Source: an uncultured Bacilli bacterium (lineage in GTDB: Bacteria > Bacillota_I > Bacilli_A > RF39 > UBA660). From it: DNA of 59,952 bases. The notes under the pieces are model-generated. The model was not told the origin of the DNA. It did not search any database and saw nothing but the letters and a program-made list of their open reading frames with translations. The stretch lies in contig CAKOIM010000004.1 in the NCBI GenBank assembly GCA_934086815.1, forward strand, positions 1 through 59,952, read 5' to 3'. Position numbers and translations under genes: made by a program. Shown here in pieces: positions 1 through 10,100 of this stretch (the first letter of the stretch is position 1; each line of letters starts with the position of its first letter).

Positions 1-74
1 CCGAAGCCTCTTATCCCGAAGCCTCTTATCCCGAAGCCTCTTATCCCGAAGCCTCTTATCCCGAAGCCTCTTAT
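1..74. repeat. 15-bp tandem repeat, about five copies, cut by the window edge
   Basis: The unit CCGAAGCCTCTTATC is repeated head to tail with no mismatch in the four complete copies and the partial fifth. It is far richer in GC than the flanking DNA. The array starts at base 1, so the true copy number is unknown. In one forward frame it reads as a pentapeptide repeat (EASYP) ending at a TAG at 78-80, so it could be the 3' end of a gene lying upstream. It could equally be a noncoding minisatellite. Confidence 0.9.
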
Positions 75-124
75 ATTTAGATTGTAAGATATTCTTAACA
101 TTATTGTCAAGCTTTTTTGATTAA

Positions 125-1138
125 TTATTTAACTCTTTTTAAAACCTTTTCGCCTGGTATTAATGGAATAAATCTTCTAAGAAAATCAGATTGTTCTTTA
201 CAAATTTCATATATATCATTATATAAGTCTTTATTTAATTGATAAATTTTAGCAAATAACAATTCATTTTTTTCACATAATTCTAAAGCTTCACGATATT
301 GCATTATGTATTCATCATTACTAATATTTGGTCTTTTTAATATTTTATGTATTTTCATAATACTTAAAGAAGAAGATAAACCTAAAGTTTTTTGAATAGT
401 TTTAATAATTACACTATTTTTCATATTAAGAGAGTTACTATCTGGAATAATAAATTTATTAATTCCTGCATATTGTAAATAGCCATCGTTTGTTGGATCA
501 AACACGTAACTATTTTCACTGTCCCCTACTAAGGTGATCATATGATTGGGTAAAGGCATAACTTCTACAAGTTTCATAAATAAATTACTAGCACTACCAT
601 TTACCTCGACATCTAAATCTCTTTGGGATAAATTTTGCAAATTACTACATGTATCTCCTTTAGTATGCACTAATAAATTTGATGCTTCTAAGCCATATTC
701 TACACATAAATCTGTAAATAACGAAGAAATTGAACGACACACTCCTTTTCCCCTTACGACATCTAAACCATTAAGAGCTGCAAAATCTTTCATATTCATA
801 CTATAATTAAAAGAATGATTATAAGATAAGTAACCATTACGATATAAATAAATGTAGAAAACAAATAAATCAACTGGTCTTTGAATATCTAATTCTTTTA
901 ATGTATCAGATGTATTTTTAACAATTTCTAAATACATTTCTTTTAATTCTTTATATTCTTTAGTTATTTTTTCAGTATAGGCAAATGTAACTACATCAAG
1001 TGTTCTTATCATATTAAGGGCATTATAATAAACTTCTATATTAGTTATATCTGTAATATTATTCTTATATAAAATATTTAAAATTAGCCAACTTAACAAT
1101 TCTACTTTTCTAATATTTTCAATTGTTTTTAAATACAT
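125..1138 (-). CDS. Transglutaminase-like (papain-fold) protein of unknown substrate
   Basis: A 337-residue protein with a transglutaminase-core signature. The candidate catalytic cysteine is C134 in GKGVCRSIS, followed by H199 in PNHMITLV and D214 in YVFDPTND. The order and spacing fit the Cys-His-Asp triad of the family, which includes proteases, deamidases and crosslinking enzymes. There is no signal peptide or membrane segment, so a cytoplasmic location is likely. The N-terminal 115 residues are helical-looking and unrecognised. A strong ribosome site (TAGGGGGAT) precedes the ATG. It is the last gene of the minus-strand group before the 15-bp repeat array. The fold is well supported; the biological role is unknown. 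Confidence 0.6.
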   Translation of the reverse strand: MYLKTIENIRKVELLSWLILNILYKNNITDITNIEVYYNALNMIRTLDVVTFAYTEKITKEYKELKEMYLEIVKNTSDTLKELDIQRPVDLFVFYIYLYRNGYLSYNHSFNYSMNMKDFAALNGLDVVRGKGVCRSISSLFTDLCVEYGLEASNLLVHTKGDTCSNLQNLSQRDLDVEVNGSASNLFMKLVEVMPLPNHMITLVGDSENSYVFDPTNDGYLQYAGINKFIIPDSNSLNMKNSVIIKTIQKTLGLSSSLSIMKIHKILKRPNISNDEYIMQYREALELCEKNELLFAKIYQLNKDLYNDIYEICKEQSDFLRRFIPLIPGEKVLKRVK

Positions 1139-1186
1139 AAGTATCCCCCTAAGTGAATATATTTTAACAAATTATTATGTTTAAGT

Positions 1187-1216
1187 AAATAAAACTTGTG
1201 AATTAACACAAGTCTA
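1187..1216 (-). terminator. Rho-independent terminator after capA
   Basis: On the minus strand a 7-bp stem, ACTTGTG paired with CACAAGT around a 6-nt loop, is followed by a T-rich tract. It lies directly after the capA stop codon. Confidence 0.7.
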
Positions 1217-1219
1217 TAA

Positions 1220-2428
1220 TTATTTTGCTTTTAACGGAGTAATATTTAAATCACAACCCTTTGATTTTAAAAGTGCTGTATATTTATTATACAATCTCTC
1301 ATAATCTTTTAAATAAGTTTCATCAATCATACTAAAAGGTATAACTTGATGATTTTTATGAACCGCAGTATTTATCGGATTACCATCATATTTTGTAAAT
1401 ATTAATTCTCCGCCTAAATTATCTATTTTAATATTTATTTCTTTATTTTCTTTTATAGTTTTTGTTATATCTAAAGTGGCCATAAAACCAACTAATTTAT
1501 TATAATCATTCGTTCCATATTGATTAGATATAAAATTCCCCAAAGAATACATAACTATTGTATTTTTAATTTTTTCTATTGGTTGTAAAATATGCGGATG
1601 ATTACCAATTATAATATCAACGCCTAAATCAGCTAAAAAATTGGCAATATCTACTTCCTCTTTATTTGGTTCATCAATATACTCAATACCCCAATGCATA
1701 GCAACAATTAATATATCAACATTATCTCTTAGAGCTTCAATATCTTCTTTTACCTTTTCTTTATCAAATTTATTTACTAAATAACTTTTATTTTGCGGAG
1801 TACTTAATCCATTATCAATTGTTGTATAAGATAACATAGCATATGTAATATTATTTTTTTCTTTTATATTATAATTTTTTCTATCTTCTTCACTTTTATT
1901 CATTCCACTATATAAATAATCAGTATTCTCAAAGTAATTTAAGGTATTTATAACACCTTGTTCTCCACGGTCAAAAGAATGATTAGATGCTAAAGAAACA
2001 GTATTAAATCCCGCATCATACATAGCATCAGCAAAACTAGATGGTACATAAAATCTAGGATATCCACTATAAGGAATAGATTCATCACCTAAAGGAGTCT
2101 CTTGATTATAATAAGCAATATCATATTGTTTTACTATATCTTTTACATACATTAAAGCCGGAGTAAAATCATACCCATTACTAGTTTTATAATTATTAAA
2201 AATAACACTATGAACTAGCCCATCCCCAGTTGCTAAAAGTTTTAATTTATATACTTCATCTACTTTTTTGTTATTCTTTTCTAAAGTATTATCTGCATTA
2301 TAATACTCATTTGTATTATCGTTTATATTTATATTATTAAAATATTTAAATGCAAAAAAACCTATTACTAATAGGCCTAAAAGTAAATATTTAATATATG
2401 ATTTAACTTTTCTATTTCTTTTTTTCAT
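1220..2428 (-). CDS. CapA family metallophosphatase-like membrane protein
   Basis: A 402-residue CapA-family protein, a calcineurin-like fold linked to poly-gamma-glutamate or capsule synthesis. A single N-terminal membrane anchor (about 11-30) puts the enzyme domain outside the cell. Family motifs are present: LLATGDG near 64-70, SLASNHSFDRG near 145-155, AMHWGIEY near 243-250, GNHPHILQ near 275-282, then a YSLGNF block. It starts one base after the HIT gene stop, so the two are co-transcribed. No capB or capC partner is nearby, so capsule synthesis is not established; many Bacilli carry a lone CapA of unknown substrate. Confidence 0.85.
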   Translation of the reverse strand: MKKRNRKVKSYIKYLLLGLLVIGFFAFKYFNNININDNTNEYYNADNTLEKNNKKVDEVYKLKLLATGDGLVHSVIFNNYKTSNGYDFTPALMYVKDIVKQYDIAYYNQETPLGDESIPYSGYPRFYVPSSFADAMYDAGFNTVSLASNHSFDRGEQGVINTLNYFENTDYLYSGMNKSEEDRKNYNIKEKNNITYAMLSYTTIDNGLSTPQNKSYLVNKFDKEKVKEDIEALRDNVDILIVAMHWGIEYIDEPNKEEVDIANFLADLGVDIIIGNHPHILQPIEKIKNTIVMYSLGNFISNQYGTNDYNKLVGFMATLDITKTIKENKEINIKIDNLGGELIFTKYDGNPINTAVHKNHQVIPFSMIDETYLKDYERLYNKYTALLKSKGCDLNITPLKAK

Positions 2429-2429
2429 A

Positions 2430-2813
2430 TTAATCTTTATTCATTATATTATATATTTCTTCTTTATCTATATTATGCGTCGGATTTTGAAAATTTGGAA
2501 GCAAATGTAAATGTAAATGCTTAATTACTTGATCATTACCATAATTTATTAAAAATGTTAAAGAATCTTTATTTAAGTTTTTCATTAGCTTTAATGCTTC
2601 ATCTTTCCCCTTATTAAATATATTTTTTAATTCATCTTCCGGAGTATCATATATATCTTCATAATGTTTTTTAGGAATTACTAATGTATGACCATCCGTA
2701 TTAGGATAAGCATCTAACATAATTAAGATGTCATCATCTTCATATAATATTAAAGCAGGTACTTCCTTTCTTACAATTTTACAAAATAAACAATCATCTT
2801 TCACTATCATCAT
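2430..2813 (-). CDS. HIT family nucleotide hydrolase (HinT-like)
   Basis: A 127-residue histidine-triad protein. The triad HLHLH sits at about 99-103 (within KHLHLHLLPN), and the N-terminal CLFCKI cysteine pair and the GHTLVIPKKH strand are typical. The family hydrolyses nucleoside phosphoramidates or dinucleoside polyphosphates. The start is uncertain. The ribosome site AAGGGAG abuts the first ATG (2813), so translation may begin at the second ATG (2810) or the GTG at 2804, which are better spaced. It is the first gene of a two-gene operon with capA and is divergent from cotE. Confidence 0.9.
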   Translation of the reverse strand: MMIVKDDCLFCKIVRKEVPALILYEDDDILIMLDAYPNTDGHTLVIPKKHYEDIYDTPEDELKNIFNKGKDEALKLMKNLNKDSLTFLINYGNDQVIKHLHLHLLPNFQNPTHNIDKEEIYNIMNKD

Positions 2814-2889
2814 CTCCCTTTTTAGTATAACAAATTGTGTGTACTTTTGTCTAGTTATTGCATATATTGAAATAGGAGTGTGATATATA

Positions 2890-3426
2890 TTGTCTAGTTA
2901 TAAAGAAATAGTTACTAAAGCTGTCATAGGAAAAGCCAAGAAAACAAATAGTCAAGAGTATAATTTAAAACCAGAAGAAAATGCAAACACTGTTTTAGGT
3001 TGTTGGGTAATTAATCATTCTTTTAATGGTACCAAAGGAAATGATGGTGCAGTTTTAGTTAATGGATCATTTGATGTTAATGTATGGTATTCTTATGACA
3101 CTGATAAAAAAACTGCGGTTACAACTAAAAAATTTAGTTATACAGATAAGTTAAATGTTCCAATAAAAAATGATAGTAATATAGATAGTGCAAGTGAAAT
3201 AATTGTTAGATGTTTAAAACAACCTACAGTATCTAATGTAAAAATTGAAAATGGTATTATAAATTTAGATATAGAAAAAGAAATGGGCGTCGAAATAGTT
3301 GGGGATGCTAAAGTTAAAATAAGTGTCGAAGATGATTATGATGATTATGAAGAAATTGTCGATGATGAAGATATCGAAGAAATTATAGATGAAGTAAATG
3401 AAAATTATTTAAATGATAATGAATAG
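2890..3426 (+). CDS. cotE: Outer spore coat morphogenetic protein CotE
   Basis: A 178-residue protein close to Bacillus CotE over its length. It opens with SSYKEIVTKAVIGKAKK, contains the GCWVINHSFNG and VNVWYSYDTDKKT blocks, and ends in a highly acidic tail (about 144-178). CotE assembles the outer spore coat around the developing forespore in the mother cell. The start is TTG, preceded by AGGAG about 11 bases upstream. It stands alone, divergent from the HIT gene and convergent with rpoC. It is strong evidence that the organism makes coated endospores. Confidence 0.93.
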   Translation: MSSYKEIVTKAVIGKAKKTNSQEYNLKPEENANTVLGCWVINHSFNGTKGNDGAVLVNGSFDVNVWYSYDTDKKTAVTTKKFSYTDKLNVPIKNDSNIDSASEIIVRCLKQPTVSNVKIENGIINLDIEKEMGVEIVGDAKVKISVEDDYDDYEEIVDDEDIEEIIDEVNENYLNDNE

Positions 3427-3451
3427 GCCTTACAAAACGTAAGGTTTTTTT
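3426..3451 (+). terminator. Terminator after cotE
   Basis: A 6-bp stem, CCTTAC (3428-3433) with GTAAGG (3439-3444), is followed by seven T. Read on the minus strand it has no T tract, so it serves cotE and not rpoC. Confidence 0.85.
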
Positions 3452-3469
3452 GAAAAAAAATGAAATAGA

Positions 3470-6400
3470 TTAAACATCTATTTCACTTGAATAATTTAAT
3501 AAATCTTCGTTATCTAATAATTTATCTTCTAAAGCTTCTTGAGCATCATCTTCAATTAAATCTTTTTCAAGTTCTAAAGCTATATCACTATATTGTTTAT
3601 AACCTGTACCTGCAGGAATTAATTTTCCAATGATAACGTTTTCTTTTAGACCAACTAAATTATCTACTTTACCATGAATTGCAGCATCTGTTAAAACTCT
3701 CGTAGTTTCTTGGAATGATGCAGCTGATAAGAATGAATCAGTTTCTAGAGAACTCTTAGTAATACCAAGCATAATTGGATTACCTTTAGCAGGTGTTTTT
3801 CCTTCTAAAATGTATGGTTTATTACCTTTAGTAAATTCTCTTAGGGAAACAGCTAAGCCTTCAACAAAGTCTGTATCTCCAGCATCTGTTATTCTTACTT
3901 TATTAATCATTCTCTTAACAATGATTTCGATATGTTTATCAGAAATATCAACACCTTGAAGTTTATATACTTTTTGAACTTCTTTCATGATATATTCTTG
4001 GGCTGTAAGTGGATCTGTAACAGCTAATAATTCCTTAGGTGATATAACACCTTCTGTTAATCTATCCCCAGCTTCTACCATATCTCCTATAGAAACACGT
4101 AACTTCATATTATAATTTGTAACATGTTCTCTAACACCAGCTTCATTTTCAATCGTAATTGTATGTTTACCATTTTGTTCTTCAATACCAATAACTTTAC
4201 CAGCAATTTCAGCAATTGTTGCTTTTCCTTTTGGTATACGAGCTTCAAATAATTCTTCTACTCTTGGTAACCCTTGAGTGATATCATCACCACCAGCTAC
4301 ACCACCTGTATGGAATGTACGCATAGTTAACTGAGTACCAGGTTCTCCAATTGATTGAGCAGCCATAATACCTACGGCTTCCCCTTTTTCAACTAAGTTA
4401 CCAGTTGCAAGGTTACGTCCATAACATTTTTGACAAACACCATTATCAGCTTTACATGTAAGGACACTTCTAATTTCAACTTTTTTAATACCAGCTTTAA
4501 CGATCTTTGCAACAGCATTTTCATTAATCATTTCACCAGCATTAACAATTACTTCCTTAGTTTCAGGATTTATTACACGTTTTGATGCAAATCTTCCTAA
4601 AATACGTTCAGAAAGTGGTTCGATAACAGAATTATCTTTTTCATTAAGTAAATCATATACAACTAAACCTTGTACTGAACCACAATCATAATCTTTAACA
4701 ATTATATCTTGAGCAACATCTACTAAACGTCTAGTTAAATATCCTGAGTCCGCAGTTCTTAAAGCCGTATCGGCATCACCTTTACGAGAACCATGAGTTG
4801 ATAAGAAGAATTCTGACACTGTTAGACCTTCAATAAATGATGAAGTAATTGGAATTTCTACAGTTGAACCATCTGGTTTTGCCATTAATCCACGCATACC
4901 AGCAAGTTGAGTAAAGTTAGAAATTTTACCACGAGCACCTGAGTTCATCATCATAAATATTGGATTTTCATAATTGTTTTCACTAATTTCTTTTAATTCG
5001 TTTTTAACATCATCAGTTGCTTTTGTCCAAAGTTCAATTACACTAGTATATCTTTCATTTTCTGTAATTAAACCTCTTTGATATTGTTTATTAATTTTAT
5101 CAACTTTCTTCTTAGCTTCCTCAATTATTTCTTCTTTTTTCTCACTTCTTACAACATCATCAATAGATACTGTTATACCAGCAATTGTAGAATATTTAAA
5201 TCCTAAGTCTTTTAATTTATCAAGCATAATTGATGTTTCAGTAGTTTTATATCTTTTAAATACTTGCGCAATTAATTGACCTAATGTTTTTTGAATAAAT
5301 GGTTGAACTAATTCCATATTTTTTATTGCTTCTGGAATATTTGTACCCATTTCCAAGAAATATTTATCTGGTGTTAACCCTTCTATATTTTCCTTAGTAC
5401 CTTCTTGAACATATGGGTATGTATCTGGTAATATTTCATTAAATTTAATTTTACCTACCGTAGTAACTAAATATTTATCCTTTTCATTATCTGCAAATAA
5501 TTTATATTTAAATGAATTTACAGGAATAGCTATACGCGTATGTAGAGTAATTTCTTTTCTTTCATAAGCCATTAAAGCTTCATTAGGATCTTTATATACA
5601 TGTCCTTCATTAGGTTCTCCGGCTTTTTCAATAGTTAAATAACAGTTACCTAATACCATATCTTGTGATGGTGTAACGATTGGCTTTCCATCTTTTGGAT
5701 TTAAGATATTATTAGCACCAAGCATTAAAATACGAGCTTCAGCTTTTGCTTCTTCACTTAAAGGAACGTGAACAGCCATTTGATCACCATCGAAATCGGC
5801 ATTAAATGCAGTACAAACTAATGGATGTAGTCTTATAGCTTTACCACCTACTAATACTGGTTCAAAAGCTTGAATACCTAGTCTATGTAGTGTAGGTGCT
5901 CTATTTAATAATACTGGATATTCAGTAATTACATCTTCAACAATATCCCATACTGATTCATCGCGAGTATCAATAAGTTTTTTAGCTCCCTTAATGTTAT
6001 GAGCAAGACCACGTTCAACAATACCATTTATTACATGCGGTTTAAAAAGTTCAATAGCCATTTCTTTTGGTAAACCACATTGATACATTTTTAAATTTGG
6101 TCCAACAACGATAACTGAACGACCAGAGTAATCTACTCTTTTACCTAATAGGTTTTGACGGAAACGTCCTTGTTTACCTTTTAGCATACTAGATAAACTT
6201 TTTAAAGGTCTATTTGATGCAGCCGTAATACTTCTACCACGACGACCATTATCAAATAATGAATCCACCGCTTCTTGAAGCATACGCTTTTCATTTTGAA
6301 CAATTATTGATGGAGCTCCTAGTTCAAGTAATTTCTTTAAACGATTATTTCTATTAATTATACGACGATATAAATCATTTAAATCACTTGTAGCAAAACG

Positions 6401-7141
6401 GCCACCATCAAGTTGAATCATCGGACGTAATTCTGGTGGAATTACTGGTAAAACATCTAATACCATCCATTCAGGTTTATTACCAGATTCTTGGAATGCA
6501 ACTAAACAATCTAATCTTTTAACTAGACGAATTCTTTTTTGACCAGTTGCATCTTCTAAATCACGTCTTAAGTCTTCTACTTCTTTATCAATATCTACTC
6601 TTTTTAATAATTCCTTAATAGCTTCAGCACCCATGCCAACTTTAAAACTATTACCATATTTTTCATAATAAGCACGATATTCTTTATCAGATAATGTTTG
6701 TTTCTTTTCAAGCGGAGCATTTCCTGGATCAATTACCACATAACTTACAAAGTATAAAACTTCTTCTAAATCACGTGGTGACATATCAAGGACAAGACCC
6801 ATTTTAGATGGAACTCCTTTAAAGAACCAGATGTGAGAACAAGGAGCAGCAAGTTCAATGTGCCCCATTCTTTCTCTACGTACTTTACTTCTAGTTACTT
6901 CAACACCACAACGATCACAAACAATGTTTTTGTATCTTAATCTTTTATATTTTCCACAAGAACACTCAAAGTCTTTAGATGGTCCAAATATTTTTTCACA
7001 AAATAGCCCATCTCTTTCCGGTTTAAGTGTACGATAATTTATAGTTTCTGGTTTCTTTACTTCTCCATAAGACCAAGCACGAATCTTTTCTGGTGAAGCA
7101 ATACTAACTTTAATTCCTTTAAATTTACTAACATCTATCAT
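3470..7141 (-). CDS. rpoC: DNA-directed RNA polymerase subunit beta'
   Basis: A 1223-residue beta' subunit, full length for Firmicutes. The N-terminal zinc site (CSCGKYKR ... CDRCG, about 60-78), the catalytic magnesium loop NADFDGDQM (about 446-454), the GEPGTQLTMRTFHTGG segment of the trigger-loop region and the second zinc cluster (CKADNGVCQKCYG) are all present. It starts two bases after rpoB, and its ribosome site AGGTGA lies in the rpoB 3' end, so the two are translationally linked. Downstream it faces cotE convergently instead of the usual L7Ae-like gene and rpsL. Confidence 0.99.
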   Translation of the reverse strand: MIDVSKFKGIKVSIASPEKIRAWSYGEVKKPETINYRTLKPERDGLFCEKIFGPSKDFECSCGKYKRLRYKNIVCDRCGVEVTRSKVRRERMGHIELAAPCSHIWFFKGVPSKMGLVLDMSPRDLEEVLYFVSYVVIDPGNAPLEKKQTLSDKEYRAYYEKYGNSFKVGMGAEAIKELLKRVDIDKEVEDLRRDLEDATGQKRIRLVKRLDCLVAFQESGNKPEWMVLDVLPVIPPELRPMIQLDGGRFATSDLNDLYRRIINRNNRLKKLLELGAPSIIVQNEKRMLQEAVDSLFDNGRRGRSITAASNRPLKSLSSMLKGKQGRFRQNLLGKRVDYSGRSVIVVGPNLKMYQCGLPKEMAIELFKPHVINGIVERGLAHNIKGAKKLIDTRDESVWDIVEDVITEYPVLLNRAPTLHRLGIQAFEPVLVGGKAIRLHPLVCTAFNADFDGDQMAVHVPLSEEAKAEARILMLGANNILNPKDGKPIVTPSQDMVLGNCYLTIEKAGEPNEGHVYKDPNEALMAYERKEITLHTRIAIPVNSFKYKLFADNEKDKYLVTTVGKIKFNEILPDTYPYVQEGTKENIEGLTPDKYFLEMGTNIPEAIKNMELVQPFIQKTLGQLIAQVFKRYKTTETSIMLDKLKDLGFKYSTIAGITVSIDDVVRSEKKEEIIEEAKKKVDKINKQYQRGLITENERYTSVIELWTKATDDVKNELKEISENNYENPIFMMMNSGARGKISNFTQLAGMRGLMAKPDGSTVEIPITSSFIEGLTVSEFFLSTHGSRKGDADTALRTADSGYLTRRLVDVAQDIIVKDYDCGSVQGLVVYDLLNEKDNSVIEPLSERILGRFASKRVINPETKEVIVNAGEMINENAVAKIVKAGIKKVEIRSVLTCKADNGVCQKCYGRNLATGNLVEKGEAVGIMAAQSIGEPGTQLTMRTFHTGGVAGGDDITQGLPRVEELFEARIPKGKATIAEIAGKVIGIEEQNGKHTITIENEAGVREHVTNYNMKLRVSIGDMVEAGDRLTEGVISPKELLAVTDPLTAQEYIMKEVQKVYKLQGVDISDKHIEIIVKRMINKVRITDAGDTDFVEGLAVSLREFTKGNKPYILEGKTPAKGNPIMLGITKSSLETDSFLSAASFQETTRVLTDAAIHGKVDNLVGLKENVIIGKLIPAGTGYKQYSDIALELEKDLIEDDAQEALEDKLLDNEDLLNYSSEIDV

Positions 7142-7143
7142 TT

Positions 7144-10100
7144 TTATTCACCTAACCCATCTTCATTTAAATCTTCTTCAATATCTCCTGGAAATTCAAG
7201 ATCATCTAAATTATCACTTTCTAAAAAGTCATCTTCCACTTCTTCATTTGTTTCTTCTTCATGATTTAATTCTTTAGTTGTAACTTCAATTTCATCAATT
7301 CTAAAGGTATCTTTATCATCTTCGTCTTCTTCAACATCTTTAAATTCTAAAACTTTATCATCGTTATCCACAACTTGAACATCTAATCCTAAAGCTTGAA
7401 ATTCTTTAACTAAAACACGGAATGATTCAGGTACTCCAGCTTGGTCAATTGTTTTACCTTTAACTAAAGCTTCATAAACTTTAACACGTCCAGTAATATC
7501 ATCAGCTTTAACAGTTAAAATTTCTTGTAACACATGAGATGCACCATAAGCATATAATGCCCAAACTTCCATTTCTCCGAAACGTTGACCACCAAATTGT
7601 GCTTTACCACCTAAAGGTTGTTGTGTAACAAGTGAATAAGGTCCTGTTGCTCTAGCATGTAATTTATCATCAACCATGTGGTGAAGTTTAACCATATACA
7701 TAACACCAACATTAACACGATGATCAAAAGCATCACCTGTACGTCCATCATAAAGAGTTACTTTACCATCCGGAGCCATACCAGCTTCCTTCATTTCTTC
7801 AGAAATATCTTCCCAAGTAGCACTGTCAAATACTGGAGTTGCATAATGAACGCCTAATTTTTTACCAGCCATACCTAAGTGTAATTCTAAGATTTGTCCA
7901 ATGTTCATACGAGATGGAACACCTAATGGATTAAGCATAACATCAACTGGACGACCATCTGGTAAATAAGGCATATCTTCTTCTGGTAAAATAAGTGAAA
8001 TAACCCCTTTGTTACCATGACGACCAGACATTTTATCCCCAACTTGAATTTTACGTTTTTGAATTATATATACACGAATAATTTTTGATACACCCGCAGG
8101 TAATTCATCACTATTTTCTTTTGTATAAACTTTAATATCATGAACAAACCCACCAGCACCATGTTCAACACGTAAAGATGTATCTCTTACTTCTCTTGTC
8201 TTTTCTCCAAATATAGCATGTAATAGTTTTTCTTCACTAGTTAACTCTTGAACACCCTTCGGAGTTACTTTACCAACTAAAATATCCCCTTCTCTTACTT
8301 CAGTACCAATTTTAATAATACCATCAGCATCTAAATTTTTACGTGCATCTTCACCAACATTTGGAATATCACGAGTAATTTCTTCAGGTCCAAGTTTTGT
8401 ATCACGACAATCTATATCATAGTGAGATATATGTAGTGATGTATAAATATCATCTTTTACTAATCTTTCATTTAATATTACAGCATCTTCATAGTTATAT
8501 CCATTATATGTCATAAATGCAACTGTTAAATTTTTACCTAAGGCAAGTTCACCTTTTTCTGTTGAAGGTCCATCGGCTATAACTTGATTACGATGTACTT
8601 TATCACCTTTTTTAACTAAAGGATGATGATTAATACAACTTGAGGCATTACTACGTTCATAATTAGCTAAATGATATGTATCTTTTCCGTTTAATGTTTT
8701 AACTATTATTTGTAGTCCATCAGCATATTCAACAACTCCATCTGCTTTACATACTATTGTAGAACCTGAATCACGAGCTGCTATATATTCAACACCTGTA
8801 CCAACTATTGGAGCTTCTGCTTCTAATAAAGGTACAGCTTGACGTTGCATATTTGCACCCATTAATGTTCTATGGGCATCATCAAATTCAAGGAATGGTA
8901 TACAACTTGTTGTAACAGCTACAACTTGACTTGGAGCTACGTCCATGAAATCAACTTGTTCTCTTTTAACATAAACAGTATCACCATTAACACGAACTAC
9001 TACTTCATCATCTATAATTTTATTATTATCATCTAATTTAACCGCAGCTTGACTTATAGCATGTCCTCTTTCTTCATCCGCAGTCATATATACAACTTCA
9101 TCAGTAACTACACCATCTTTTACTTTATGATATGGAGTCATAATAAAGCCATAATCATTTATTTTTGCATACCCTGCAAGTGATGTAATTAACCCAATAT
9201 TTTGACCTTCTGGTGATTCTATTGGACAAATACGACCATAGTGTGATGCATTAACGTCACGAACATCCATACCAGCACGATCTCTTGATAAACCTCCAGG
9301 CCCTAGACTTGATAAACGTCTTTTATCAGTTAACTCAGCTATTGGATTTATTTGATCCATAAATTTTGATAATTGGCTTGATCCAAAAAATTCTTTTAAA
9401 GCTGCTGTAACTGGTCTTATATTAATTAATGTCTTCGGAGTAACAGTATCAATTTCTTGAGTAGTCATTCTTTCTCTAATTACTCTTTCCATTCTTGACA
9501 TACCAGTTCTAAATTGGTTTTGAATTAATTCACCAACTTGACGAACACGACGATTTCCTAAGTTATCTATTTCATCATCATGACCTATATTTGAATGTAA
9601 ATTAATATAATAACTTAAAGATGCATAAATATCTGGAATTGTTAATCTTCTTACATCTACGCTTTGATCTACACCAATAATATTGATAGCCTTCTTATTA
9701 TCTTTAGGATCTACTACTTTAATTACTTGAATCATTTTATAATCATCTAATTCTTCATTAATTAAAGCTTCTCTTAAGTTTAATCCTTCTTCAAATAATG
9801 GTTTTAATTCTTCTAGTAATTCTTTTGTAATTACAGTTCCAGCCTCAGCAATAACTTCATCATTTTTAATTAAACTTTCTGCAAGAGTTAAACCTTCTAA
9901 TCTATCTATAACATTTAATTTCTTATTAAATTTATATCTACCAACCTTAGCTAAATCATAACGGAATCTATCAAAGAATCTTGTAACAAGTTGATTTTTT
10001 GAAGAATCTAATGTAGCTGGTTCTCCCGGTCTTAATTTTTCATAAATTTCAATTAATGCTTCATCCGTATTACTTGAACTGTCCTTTTCTAATGTATTTT

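Noticed and set aside
1..74. CRISPR or attachment site
   Set aside because: 15-bp units without spacers; nothing resembling an integrase or tRNA is adjacent.
2843..2869. SigK-type promoter for cotE (AC, 16 bases, CATATATTG)
   Set aside because: The predicted transcript start would fall inside the ribosome site (AGGAG at 2874-2878), so cotE could not be translated normally from it.
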